Shown piece by piece: positions 44,600 through 53,539 of a DNA stretch of 64,000 nucleotides; position 1 is the first letter of the stretch, and each line of letters begins with the position of its first letter. The notes under the pieces are model-generated. The model did no database searches. It had not been told where the DNA came from and saw only the letters and a list, made by a program, of their open reading frames with translations. The position numbers and the translations under genes were made by a program. Origin of the DNA: Parasedimentitalea huanghaiensis (GTDB lineage Bacteria > Pseudomonadota > Alphaproteobacteria > Rhodobacterales > Rhodobacteraceae). The stretch lies in contig NZ_WQLV01000001.1 in assembly GCF_009753675.1 (NCBI RefSeq), forward strand, positions 434,001 to 498,000. The letters are read 5' to 3'.

Positions 44600-46894
44600 T
44601 TAGTGCTGTGTCTTGGTCTTTGGCACCGAAAAGAAATAGTCTGATGCAATATCATCAGACAGTACTGTATCGGGTATGCACTCTGGCCCGGCCAGAAACA
44701 CCGAACTGCCAAAATGCGCATGCAGACGCGACAAGCGCTGCAACCGCTCACCAATCAACTCTTCATAGAAATCAGTGTATTTGGGGGCTTTCTTCAACTC
44801 GTCAATCCGGGTGCGGTGGCGCGAGACTGAATACGCGTGGGCGGCAGCGATATCAGGGTCTGCCAGCAATCGATCCAACTCAATTTGCAGCGCCGGTAAC
44901 ATGCGATAGATAGAGCGATCCCGTTCAGCATTGTTGTTCATCCGAAACCAGTAGGCCATGCCTTGATCCCGGTCGACATGGTTCACCCTGCCCCGGTCCC
45001 GTTTAACCAGAAAGCTCTCTGCCGACCGCAGAGCATAATGATTTAATGTCACCAAATCATATCCAACCGTCTGCACCGTTGAACGCCAGGCATTTCGGTA
45101 CTCTTCTTTTGGCATATTAACGCCGGAACCATTGACCCAGTTAATTTGATCCACCAGTTGTGGCTTCAATCCTTTGGGTCGATGTACCCCCAACTTCTTA
45201 AATAAGCCAATGTTGCGGAACAGCGTTTTAAACCCCCAGGCCTGATGCGGTTTACGGGTCATCAATGGCGCGCAATGGGTGAACTGTTCGGTGATCAGCT
45301 CATCACGGAATTCTTCAACATCTGCGTTACCAAACAGCCGCCAGGTCAACGAGATCATGTTGGCATCTGGCACTGCTTCAAACAGCGCCTTCAAAGTTCC
45401 ATCTCCAGTGTGAACTGTGATGAACTCATCTACATCCATACAAATCGCCCAACCCGCATTTTGGATCAACGGCTCCTTTTCAGCCGAGGCCAGGGCCGCA
45501 TGCTGAGGCTTCAAACCGGTATCGCGAAAGCGATTATCGCGATGTTGCACAATCCCTTTCTCCTGCAACATCGCCAACATTGTGTCAGTGCCGTCGTCGC
45601 AGTCATTGGTATAAACTAAGAAATCATCGACCCCGATTGCACGGTGATAGGCCAACCATTCCAGGATAAACGGACCCTCGTTTTTCATCGTGGTAACAAT
45701 TGCAACCCGGTCGCTGTTCTGGTGTTGCGTCTCAGTATTTTCCTTTGGCATCCGAACAGGCTTACCTGTCCAAAACTTCGCCATATTCAACAGCTCACCA
45801 TTTTCTATCAAACTGGATTTGGGCACGATCCTCGAGATTTTACCCTCGTCTTCGCCATCTGCCCGGTAACGCAGCGCCATACAGCGATAAAAAGGGATAA
45901 CCTCGGCAGCAGGATCCGCTCCAGCAATTCGAACCAAACGCCAGACAACGGATTTGGGCGCGGCCGATGGCGCAACAACCCATCGCCTGTGCCGCTTTGG
46001 CCCGTCAAACCTGCTACAAATGTGATCGCTAAATCTTGCCTTGCGCCCCTTGCGCAACGCCCAAGGATAAACCCGTTCCCCAGCCAAGACCACCAATCCT
46101 TGTGGGGCTGCCACGGCCTTATCAAAAACTGTTTCTGCTTTTTCCTCGGGTGCAGGCACCAAGTCATAGACATCGATATTCATTACTGCACGCGCATTAC
46201 TCAGAAATCGCTGACGTACCAATTCATATAAGTTCAGGACCCCCAGTGGCGCACTCCAAGGCTCAGGACTCGGGGCGTCCATACGATCCTTGCCTGGGGC
46301 ATCAGGTGCGTTCATGGGGTGCATTTCCGGCCCAATTTCCGGTTTACCCAACGGCTTATCTGCCGCCAACACCACGATAGTCAGCGGATCATCCAGCCCA
46401 TCAGTCAAAGCAATTTCCTGCTCCAGTTCAGCCGCAAAGCGATCCGCCTCTTCTGGTGGGGAACGGTCCACAATCACCGCCCCCTGCAATCCATGCCATC
46501 GCTGATGCCATTGCAACCAATCGCACAGTGTGCCTGCGGTTTCGCCATTGCGTTCACTGACAGCGCAGTTCAATCCGGCAAACAGCTCACATTCAGATTT
46601 GGTTGCAGGCTGGCCAAGAATGTCGCCGCCCAGCCTGAGCGCCGCACGGCTGCTAGCAGTGATTTGTAATGTGGCAACCCCAGCCCCACCGATACTCTTA
46701 AATTCAAGAGCTCCTCCAGGATCATCAACAGCAATGTCCCTCTCTGCGATACCCGGCATAAAGAACACTTTGGTCACCTGAGTATCGTCAGAACCTGGCT
46801 CCAGGTGGATACTGTCCAACACCATTTGTTTTGTAACAGGCTGCACAGATTCGGGCTGAGGAGAAAGCCCCATATTACGTCTTAGGACTGTCAC
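44600..46894 (-). CDS. Large glycosyltransferase family 2-type protein, apparent tandem GT-A domains
   Basis: 764 residues. The C-terminal half (from about residue 395) is a PF13704-like GT-A domain: RVAIVTTMKNEGPFILEWLAYHRAIGVDDFLVYTNDCDDGTD, then the DxD-type WAICMDVDEFITVH. The N-terminal half shows related but altered elements in the same order (WLQWHQRWHGLQGAVIVDRS near residue 125 and AVMNIDVYDLV near 240), which suggests a degenerate duplicate. No signal peptide or TM, so cytosolic, probably transferring sugar onto a surface or storage glycan. The GTG start at 46894 is supported by GGGAGC upstream. It stands alone, with no polysaccharide genes beside it. Confidence 0.75.
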   Translation of the reverse strand: MTVLRRNMGLSPQPESVQPVTKQMVLDSIHLEPGSDDTQVTKVFFMPGIAERDIAVDDPGGALEFKSIGGAGVATLQITASSRAALRLGGDILGQPATKSECELFAGLNCAVSERNGETAGTLCDWLQWHQRWHGLQGAVIVDRSPPEEADRFAAELEQEIALTDGLDDPLTIVVLAADKPLGKPEIGPEMHPMNAPDAPGKDRMDAPSPEPWSAPLGVLNLYELVRQRFLSNARAVMNIDVYDLVPAPEEKAETVFDKAVAAPQGLVVLAGERVYPWALRKGRKARFSDHICSRFDGPKRHRRWVVAPSAAPKSVVWRLVRIAGADPAAEVIPFYRCMALRYRADGEDEGKISRIVPKSSLIENGELLNMAKFWTGKPVRMPKENTETQHQNSDRVAIVTTMKNEGPFILEWLAYHRAIGVDDFLVYTNDCDDGTDTMLAMLQEKGIVQHRDNRFRDTGLKPQHAALASAEKEPLIQNAGWAICMDVDEFITVHTGDGTLKALFEAVPDANMISLTWRLFGNADVEEFRDELITEQFTHCAPLMTRKPHQAWGFKTLFRNIGLFKKLGVHRPKGLKPQLVDQINWVNGSGVNMPKEEYRNAWRSTVQTVGYDLVTLNHYALRSAESFLVKRDRGRVNHVDRDQGMAYWFRMNNNAERDRSIYRMLPALQIELDRLLADPDIAAAHAYSVSRHRTRIDELKKAPKYTDFYEELIGERLQRLSRLHAHFGSSVFLAGPECIPDTVLSDDIASDYFFSVPKTKTQH

Positions 46895-47298
46895 TTATTT
46901 GCTCCCGAAACTCTCGGCATTCAGGCTTGCCTTGCGTCGTACCTTGAACCCTGATCGCAGCATACCCACCAAGCTCGACTTGCCCCACGCCAGATGGGAA
47001 TTCTCGATATTCAAACGATACATATATATGTCTTTGCGATTCAGAATGAGCAGTTTGAAATGCAGTCTACTGAAATCACCAGTGACCGCTAGTTTAATAA
47101 CGGACTTCAATCGAACCATTCATACCAAGACCAGTGCCACTGGCAAGTTTCCAACACATCAGGCACAGGCAACTGCCGAAAGCGGCTTATCTGCGCCAAA
47201 AATCTAACAAACATCAGCCAGAAGTGGGACGAAAACAGTTTATCAAATCACTTGTTACTCCCGATGGGTTGGTGCAACAGCCCAACCCAAAACCGAAC
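46895..47298. other. Intergenic region between glycosyltransferase and GntR genes
   Basis: About 400 bases with no convincing gene; short frames present on both strands lack ribosome sites and recognisable content. Includes the leader of the minus-strand glycosyltransferase gene. Confidence 0.4.
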
Positions 47299-47340
47299 AT
47301 TGTCTGACATAGTTGACTCATTGTCTGACAATGTTACAGT
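47299..47340 (+). promoter_or_regulatory. GntR/FadR-type promoter-operator with two repeats
   Basis: ATTGTCTGACA occurs twice, at 47299-47309 and 47320-47330, 21 bases apart (two helical turns). The second copy is a perfect inverted repeat ATTGT-CTG-ACAAT and matches the FadR/GntR consensus TNGTNNNACNA; the first misses it at the last position. A -35-like TTGACT (47313-47318) and -10-like TACAGT (47335-47340) are spaced 16 bases apart, with copy 2 lying inside the spacer. This is a classic autorepression layout for the downstream regulator gene. Confidence 0.7.
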
Positions 47341-47373
47341 CCACCACGAGTCACTACAAACGCGAGACCAAAA

Positions 47374-48126
47374 GTGCCAAGACCGGAACGAAATTCTCTT
47401 CCCTCAGACGATCTGAAGGCAAACAAGGTGTTAAACCACATCAAACCTCTTGTAGCTGGGCGGGATGTACTGGACGCATTGGTCGAACTGATTGAGGCGG
47501 CCAAGCTTACTGTTGGTGACAAATTGCCCCCCGAAGTTGAATTGGCGCGGCGATTGGGGGTTGGCCGCTCTAAAATTCGCGAGGCACTTAATGCCTGGCA
47601 AAAAATGGGCATCGTCGTGCGCAATAAAGGCGCAGGAACCCGGCTCGCTGCAGAAATCGCTTCGCATTCTGTCCATATGCCACTGACAATGAAACTTGAG
47701 GCCGAAAGCCTGCTTAGAACCCACGCGGTGCGTCGCCCACTAGAGATTGAGGCCGTCCGCCTTGCCACTGTCGAAGCAACCGATCAACAACGGAAAGTGA
47801 TCCTCGCCCGCATGGCAGAGCTGATGGCTGTCTACGAGGCCGGAGAAGACTGGCGCCCAGCCGATCATCGGTTTCACAATGAGATTTTTGCAGCCACTGG
47901 AAACCCTCTTTTTGGCCAGCTAATTGCGCAAATACAAAAGGCCTTTCAGGACATCTATGAAGCTCCTTTTGGCAAGCCTCATCTGGGTCAAAGCAGCATC
48001 GTTCTGCACCGGCCAATGGCCGAAGCCATCGCCTCTGGTGATCAAATCAGCGCTGTAAATTATACAACGCAAATCATGGATATCGTAGAAGCCGAAGTGC
48101 GCGAGATCATAGGTGCGGGCAAATGA
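47374..48126 (+). CDS. GntR-family regulator, FadR/FCD subfamily
   Basis: 250 residues. The N-terminal winged helix (LVELIEAAKLTVGDKLPPEVELARRLGVGRSKIREALNAWQKMGIV) is followed by an all-helical FCD domain (RTHAVRRPLEIEAVRLA..., DHRFHNEIFAATGNPLF..., HRPMAEAIASGD), with the Asp and His residues that bind metal or ligand in this class. The GTG start at 47374 lies 42 bases after operator copy 2. It overlaps the PLP-enzyme gene by 4 bases and likely controls it and the following sugar importer. Confidence 0.88.
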   Translation: MPRPERNSLPSDDLKANKVLNHIKPLVAGRDVLDALVELIEAAKLTVGDKLPPEVELARRLGVGRSKIREALNAWQKMGIVVRNKGAGTRLAAEIASHSVHMPLTMKLEAESLLRTHAVRRPLEIEAVRLATVEATDQQRKVILARMAELMAVYEAGEDWRPADHRFHNEIFAATGNPLFGQLIAQIQKAFQDIYEAPFGKPHLGQSSIVLHRPMAEAIASGDQISAVNYTTQIMDIVEAEVREIIGAGK

Positions 48127-49286
48127 CTGGCACAAACTATCCAAATCTCTCCTTGGCGACCATATTGGCCGAAGCGCACACCGAGAGCGGCGGCTCAGTG
48201 ACACCACCCATCGTTCAAAGCTCTCTCTTTACCTTCGACAGTTATGAATCCTTCGAACATCGTATGGCCGGACATGGCTCTGATCCGATCTACACGCGGG
48301 TACAAAATCCAACTGTCGCCGCATTCGAAGGCTTGATGGCAAAGTCTGAAAAGGGAGAGGCAGCTGTGGGGTTTGCCTCGGGTATGGCAGCTATTTCGTC
48401 CACACTAATGACATTTCTCAAACCGGGTGACAGGGTTGCATGCATTGAACACGTCTACCCAGACACATACCGCCTATTTGAACGCCTATTGCGTCCATTT
48501 GGCGTCGAAGTCTCATACCACTCACCGGCAGCATTTGAAAATGACCCCAATTTGCTGGACGGTGTGCGACTAGCCTACCTCGAAAGCCCTTCCTCAACGG
48601 TGTTCGAAGTCACCAATTTGCTAAAAGTTGCAGAACATGCACGGCGTCATGGCACACTAACGGTAATAGACAATTCCTGGGCCAGCCCGATATTACAAAA
48701 TCCTCTGGCTTTGGGCATCGATGTCACCCTTCATTCTGCCTCAAAATACATCTCGGGACATTCCGATACAGTGGCTGGGGTTGTGGTTGCAAACCAAGAT
48801 CTGATCGACCAAATCCGAGAGCTGGCCCTGCCACTTTTAGGTGCCAAACTGGCCCCGTTCGAGGCCTTTTTGCTGACACGTGGTTTGCGAACATTAGATG
48901 CACGAATCCAACAGCATCAACGCACTGCGGACCTGATGGTGGATCGGTTGTCACGCCTGTCCTGTGTCACCAGAATTCACTCGCCCAGCTCAAATTCCGT
49001 TCCCGGCTTAAAAGGGCGGTCTGGCCTGATGTCGGTGGAATTCGCGCCAAACATCGACATCAAACGTTTTTCAAATGCGCTGTCCTTGTTCCGGCTGGGC
49101 GTTAGCTGGGGCGGCTTTGAAAGTTTGATAATGCCGGCGCAGGTCGGGCTTGCGCAAAAGGGCGAGAAAAACTCGATGCAACGGTTTGGCGTATCGCCGT
49201 CATTGGTACGCCTCAACCTCGGGCTGGAGGAGCCAGAGGACTTATGGGCTGACATCACAACAGCCCTCTCACACGCAACATTGTGA
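48123..49286 (+). CDS. Cys/Met metabolism PLP-dependent enzyme (cystathionine gamma-synthase/beta-lyase family)
   Basis: 387 residues, fold type I. Features: YTRVQNPTVAAFEGLMAKSEKGEAAVGFASGMAAISST, IDNSWASPILQNPL with the cofactor Asp, the PLP Lys in SASKYISGHSD (near residue 205), and LGAKLAPFEAFLLTRGLRTLDARI. Members cleave or exchange at C-beta or C-gamma of sulfur amino acids; the exact reaction cannot be told. Its place between a FadR-type regulator and a sugar ABC importer is unusual for this family. It could process a thioether or amino-acid-containing compound brought in by the importer, which is speculation. Confidence 0.85.
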   Translation: MTGTNYPNLSLATILAEAHTESGGSVTPPIVQSSLFTFDSYESFEHRMAGHGSDPIYTRVQNPTVAAFEGLMAKSEKGEAAVGFASGMAAISSTLMTFLKPGDRVACIEHVYPDTYRLFERLLRPFGVEVSYHSPAAFENDPNLLDGVRLAYLESPSSTVFEVTNLLKVAEHARRHGTLTVIDNSWASPILQNPLALGIDVTLHSASKYISGHSDTVAGVVVANQDLIDQIRELALPLLGAKLAPFEAFLLTRGLRTLDARIQQHQRTADLMVDRLSRLSCVTRIHSPSSNSVPGLKGRSGLMSVEFAPNIDIKRFSNALSLFRLGVSWGGFESLIMPAQVGLAQKGEKNSMQRFGVSPSLVRLNLGLEEPEDLWADITTALSHATL

Positions 49287-49322
49287 AGCGGGACTAGCCC
49301 GCCATTTCTTGGAGGAGAAAAC

Positions 49323-50585
49323 ATGAAGACTCTGATCAAAGGCCTTGGCCTAGCTGCAGTGCTGTCTGGATCAACAGCATATGCCGACACGACCTTGAAA
49401 CTGGTAGAAGTGATCACCAGCCCGGAACGCACCGAAGTTTTGCAGGCAATGGTAGAAAAGTACGAAGCCGCCAACGAGGGCGTCGAGGTTGAAATTATCT
49501 CCCTACCGTGGGGACAAGCCTTTGAAAAGTTGGCGACAATGGTCGCAGGTGGAGACATTCCAGATGTGGTCGAAATGCCTGATCGCTGGCTTGCGCTCTA
49601 TGCGGGGTCAGGCAAACTGGCCAATCTGGAAGACCAGATTTCAGCATGGGAGCATGGCGGTACGCTGACGGACAAAACCATGGCCATGGCACGTCTGGCC
49701 GGCGGCGAAGCCCATATGGTGCCCTATGGGTTCTATTTGCGGGCAATGTTCTACAACAAGAAACTGCTCGCTGAAGCTGGTGTGGAAAGCCCCCCTGCCA
49801 CTATGGATGAATTCATGACGGCTTCGGCCAAAGTGTCAGAACTGGATGGCAAATCTGGCTATTGTCTACGTGGTGGCCGCGGTGGCCTGAACGCATGGGT
49901 GATGATGGCGGCTGCGATGAACGGCACCAATGACTTCTTCACTGAAGACGGAAAATCCCGCATCAACGAACCAGACTCGGTCAAGGGCTTTCAGTTTCTG
50001 ATCGACATGTACCAAAATGGCAATGCACCAAAAGATTCAGTCAATTGGGGATTTAATGAAATTGTTGCCGGCTTCTACTCTGGTACCTGTGCGTTCTTAG
50101 ATCAAGATCCAGATGCCCTGATCGCGGTGGCTGAACGTATGCCAGCCGAGGATTTTGCTGTCATCCCAATGCCGGTTGGTCCCTCAGGCAAAGCCTTCCC
50201 TACGATTGGTTTTGTTGGCTGGTCGGTGTTTGATTCATCTGAGCACAAAGAAGACTCCTGGAACCTGGTGGCACATCTCTCCAGCCCCGATGCCAATTCC
50301 ACCTGGACCAAACGTGTCGGCGTAATCCCAATCCACGAAGGCGCTGATCAGGACCCTCACTTCCAGACAGATCAGTTTGCTGGTTGGTTCAAAACCCTCA
50401 ATGGGGCCGAATATGTGCCGACCATCATGCCGTCATATCTTGAAAAATTCGGTTTCTTTGCAGATTCCATCGCGTTGGAAAGCAGCCAAGAAGCTCTTTT
50501 GGGACAACGCAGCGCACAGGATGTTGCGGATGAATGGGCTGCATTTTTAACTGACGAATACACAGCGTGGAAAGCGGCGCAATGA
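49323..50585 (+). CDS. Sugar ABC transporter substrate-binding protein (CUT1 family)
   Basis: 420 residues. Signal peptide MKTLIKGLGLAAVLSGSTAYA. SBP family 1 (MalE/UgpB-like) layout: VEIISLPWGQAFEKLATMVAGGDIPDVVEMPDRW, LPYGFYLRAMFYNKKLLAEAG-type segment, and the C-terminal SQEALLGQRSAQDVADEWAAFL. Binds an unidentified sugar or polyol. GGAGGA lies upstream of the ATG. It overlaps the first permease gene (ATGA). Confidence 0.88.
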   Translation: MKTLIKGLGLAAVLSGSTAYADTTLKLVEVITSPERTEVLQAMVEKYEAANEGVEVEIISLPWGQAFEKLATMVAGGDIPDVVEMPDRWLALYAGSGKLANLEDQISAWEHGGTLTDKTMAMARLAGGEAHMVPYGFYLRAMFYNKKLLAEAGVESPPATMDEFMTASAKVSELDGKSGYCLRGGRGGLNAWVMMAAAMNGTNDFFTEDGKSRINEPDSVKGFQFLIDMYQNGNAPKDSVNWGFNEIVAGFYSGTCAFLDQDPDALIAVAERMPAEDFAVIPMPVGPSGKAFPTIGFVGWSVFDSSEHKEDSWNLVAHLSSPDANSTWTKRVGVIPIHEGADQDPHFQTDQFAGWFKTLNGAEYVPTIMPSYLEKFGFFADSIALESSQEALLGQRSAQDVADEWAAFLTDEYTAWKAAQ

Positions 50586-51517
50586 TCGCCAACACCCATA
50601 CTGCAGTCACGTCCGGGGAAACCCGGGCGCGGCGCTCATTCTACTGGCGATACATGGTCGAACCCTACTTTTACCTGTCGCCAGCCTTGATCCTGATCGG
50701 CGTGGTCATGTTGGTGCCACTAATTGTCGGCATTTCCTATTCGTTTCAATCAATTGCACTGCTCAAACCGTTTGATACCGGCTGGGTTGGTTTGGAAAAC
50801 TACGCAGCACTCTGGGATGATCGCAAATTCTGGCTGGCGCTGGAGAACACCTTTCGCTGGACCATCGGTTCGTTGAGCCTTCAGTTCCTGCTTGGGCTGG
50901 GGCTGGCTTTGCTGCTCAACACCCAGTTTCACGGTAAACGGTTGTTTCAGGCACTGGTTTTCCTGCCATGGGCCGTGCCCACATTTCTGTCCGCCCTCAC
51001 ATGGGCCTGGTTGTTCAATCCAGTCATCGGCCCCCTGCCCCATTGGATGCATGATCTTGGGTTATTGTCTGAGCCGTACAATATTTTGGGCGATCCAGAT
51101 CTCGCCATCTGGGGCCCAATCACTGCAAATGTATGGTTTGGGGTTCCGTTTTTTGCCATCACATTGCTGGCAGCCCTGCAGTCCATTCCTAGTGAATTGT
51201 ATGAGGCCGCCGAAATGGATGGTGCATCCGCCTGGCAGTGCTTTACCAAAATCACCCTTCCGTTTCTCGCTCCAATGATTGCGATCACTGTAATGCTGCG
51301 CACGATCTGGATCGCGAACTTTGCGGATATGATCTATGTTATGACCGGTGGAGGGCCCGCTAATTCCACTCAGATCCTGTCCTCCTATATCTTCACCACC
51401 GCATTTCGAAAGCTCGACTTCGGCTATGCTTCTGCCATCGCCGTTGCACTGCTTGGGTTGCTTTTGATCTATGCGGTCATTCTGCTGTTTGTCCGGCAGA
51501 AACTTGTCAAAGTCTGA
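50582..51517 (+). CDS. Sugar ABC transporter permease 1 (CUT1, MalF-like)
   Basis: 311 residues with six TMs (first at YFYLSPALILIGVVMLVPLIVGISYSF). EAA loop SELYEAAEMDGASAWQCFTKITLPFLAPM. ATG at 50582 lies in the overlap with the binding-protein stop. Pairs with the next permease. Confidence 0.9.
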   Translation: MIANTHTAVTSGETRARRSFYWRYMVEPYFYLSPALILIGVVMLVPLIVGISYSFQSIALLKPFDTGWVGLENYAALWDDRKFWLALENTFRWTIGSLSLQFLLGLGLALLLNTQFHGKRLFQALVFLPWAVPTFLSALTWAWLFNPVIGPLPHWMHDLGLLSEPYNILGDPDLAIWGPITANVWFGVPFFAITLLAALQSIPSELYEAAEMDGASAWQCFTKITLPFLAPMIAITVMLRTIWIANFADMIYVMTGGGPANSTQILSSYIFTTAFRKLDFGYASAIAVALLGLLLIYAVILLFVRQKLVKV

Positions 51518-51526
51518 GTACAGCTA

Positions 51527-52369
51527 ATGTCTGACGCCACTCGTCGAAACCCAATTCTGATGATGGGCAAATTTGCTGCCATCACGTTCTACCTAACCTT
51601 TGCGCTGTTCCCGCTCTACTGGTTGCTCAAAATAGCTCTGACGCCGGATCGCTTGATCTTCACCGAAGGCACAAATTTGGCGCCGAGCGAAATTACATTC
51701 AGCAACTTCGCCTCGGTCTTATTCAAGACCGATTTCCTCTCCTATTTTGGCAACAGCCTGATTGTTTCACTGGGCACAGCAGCGGTGACAACCGTGATAG
51801 CCGCCGGTGCAGGATATGCGTTCTCCAGGTTTCACTTCAGTGGCAAGAAAATCATCATCGCCGTGATGTTGATTACCCAAATGTTCCCGCTCCTGATGAT
51901 CATTGCGCCAATTTACAAAATCATCGCCTCATTTGGTTTGCTGAATTCCCTGTCCAGCCTGATCATCGTCTACACCGCGTTCAATATCCCATTTGCGACC
52001 TTCCTGATGCAGTCATTTTTTGACGGCATCCCCAAGGACTTGGAAGAAGCAGCTATGATGGATGGCTGCACCCGTTTCCAGGCTCTGCGCAAAGTTGTCA
52101 TACCGCTTACTCTGCCAGGCCTGGGGGCAACTTTAGGATTTGTTTTTACCGCGGCCTGGTCGGAATTGCTGTTTGCACTGATGTTGATCAGTAAGAATGA
52201 CACTATGACATTCCCAGTTGGCTTGTTGACATTTGTGTCCAAGTTTTCAGTTGATTGGGGGCAGATGATGGCCGCCGGTGTACTGGCACTGATCCCCAGC
52301 TGTCTCTTCTTCATCTTCATCCAACGCTACCTCGTCCAGGGGCTCACCTCTGGCGCGGTTAAAGGATAG
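51527..52369 (+). CDS. Sugar ABC transporter permease 2 (CUT1, MalG-like)
   Basis: 280 residues with six TMs. EAA loop KDLEEAAMMDGCTRFQALRKVVIPLTLPGL, and the MalG-type C-terminal segment ending LVQGLTSGAVKG. It begins 9 bases after the first permease and ends 9 bases before the ATPase gene. Confidence 0.9.
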   Translation: MSDATRRNPILMMGKFAAITFYLTFALFPLYWLLKIALTPDRLIFTEGTNLAPSEITFSNFASVLFKTDFLSYFGNSLIVSLGTAAVTTVIAAGAGYAFSRFHFSGKKIIIAVMLITQMFPLLMIIAPIYKIIASFGLLNSLSSLIIVYTAFNIPFATFLMQSFFDGIPKDLEEAAMMDGCTRFQALRKVVIPLTLPGLGATLGFVFTAAWSELLFALMLISKNDTMTFPVGLLTFVSKFSVDWGQMMAAGVLALIPSCLFFIFIQRYLVQGLTSGAVKG

Positions 52370-52378
52370 GAGGCCCAA

Positions 52379-53458
52379 ATGGCCCGTATGGAAATTAAAA
52401 ACCTGATGAAACGCTATGGCCAGACCGAGGTTATGCGCGACATCAATCTTGACATAAAAGACGGCGAATTCATCGTTTTGGTTGGGCCTTCGGGCTGTGG
52501 GAAATCAACGCTCCTGCGAATGATTGCAGGGCTTGAACCGATTTCTGGCGGTGAATTTCTGATTGATGGGCATCGTATGAATGACATGCGACCACGCGAC
52601 CGAGACATTGCAATGGTGTTCCAGTCCTACGCGCTCTACCCGCATATGGATGTGGAGCGGAACATGGGATTTTCGATGGAAATCCGCGGCGACGATAAAA
52701 TCAAGCGTAAGCAACGTGTGCTAGAAGCTGCCAAAGTTCTCGGTCTCGAACATTTGTTGTCTCGTTACCCAAAGGAACTGTCTGGTGGCCAACGCCAACG
52801 CGTCGCAATGGGGCGCGCCATCATCCGAGATCCCCGTGCCTTTTTGTTTGATGAGCCATTGTCCAACCTTGACGCCTCTTTACGTGTTGAAATGCGATTG
52901 GAGATTGCGCGATTACACAAAAGACTCGGCGCAACTATGGTCTATGTCACCCACGACCAGGTAGAAGCCCTCACCCTTGCAGATCGAATTGTGGTGTTGG
53001 AAGGAGGTAACATTCAGCAGATCGGATCTCCCCTTGAACTCTATGAACGCCCTGCAAACCGATTTGTTGCCCAATTCATCGGGTCTCCGACAATGAACAT
53101 CATCCCCGTATCACCTGCCCAAAACGGTGTCACACTGGCCAATGGAACTTGCCTTTCTCTTTCTGACACACTCGACCTCAACGCGGCAGCCGAACTCGGA
53201 ATTCGCCCCGAACACATTCACGTTCTGCCATATGGGACCGGAGATTTCGACGCCGAAGCGGAGGTGGTTGAACATTTAGGGTCTGACACAAACCTCTTTG
53301 TTCGGGTCGATGGTATTGGGCCTTTGATGGTAAGGGTCCACGGCAATGTCCCAAACCAACCAGGTGACAGAATTGGCCTGCGTTTTCAGCTCGAGAACAT
53401 CCATATTTTTTCGACGGATGGCCGGGCCCTTGGTCGACGCATCACGCTGGCTGCCTAA
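52379..53458 (+). CDS. Sugar ABC transporter ATP-binding protein (UgpC/MalK family)
   Basis: 359 residues. NBD with Walker A VGPSGCGKST, signature LSGGQRQRVAMGRAI, Walker B FLFDEPLSNLD and switch His in VYVTHDQVEALTLA. A C-terminal TOBE/OB regulatory domain (residues about 240-359) contains LGIRPEHIHVLP. Strong AGGAGG site before the ATG at 52379. Last gene of the operon before a hairpin. Confidence 0.92.
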   Translation: MARMEIKNLMKRYGQTEVMRDINLDIKDGEFIVLVGPSGCGKSTLLRMIAGLEPISGGEFLIDGHRMNDMRPRDRDIAMVFQSYALYPHMDVERNMGFSMEIRGDDKIKRKQRVLEAAKVLGLEHLLSRYPKELSGGQRQRVAMGRAIIRDPRAFLFDEPLSNLDASLRVEMRLEIARLHKRLGATMVYVTHDQVEALTLADRIVVLEGGNIQQIGSPLELYERPANRFVAQFIGSPTMNIIPVSPAQNGVTLANGTCLSLSDTLDLNAAAELGIRPEHIHVLPYGTGDFDAEAEVVEHLGSDTNLFVRVDGIGPLMVRVHGNVPNQPGDRIGLRFQLENIHIFSTDGRALGRRITLAA

Positions 53459-53473
53459 AATTCTGCTCCTCGC

Positions 53474-53503
53474 CATACCCGGACAGCCTGCGCTCCGGGT
53501 ATG
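53474..53503. terminator. Hairpin after the CUT1 ABC operon
   Basis: Perfect 10-bp stem CATACCCGGA/TCCGGGTATG with a 10-base loop. The T-run after it is weak (GATTTC). It lies between convergent operons and probably marks the transcript end. Confidence 0.6.
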
Positions 53504-53539
53504 GATTTCAAGGAAAACCGCATTTTTATGTGACTTACG

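Noticed and set aside
45644-46231. 195-codon plus-strand open frame
   Set aside because: Antisense to the glycosyltransferase gene, with no conserved content.
48977-49558. 193-codon minus-strand open frame
   Set aside because: Crosses the end of the PLP-enzyme gene and the start of the sugar-binding protein gene on the opposite strand; a shadow.
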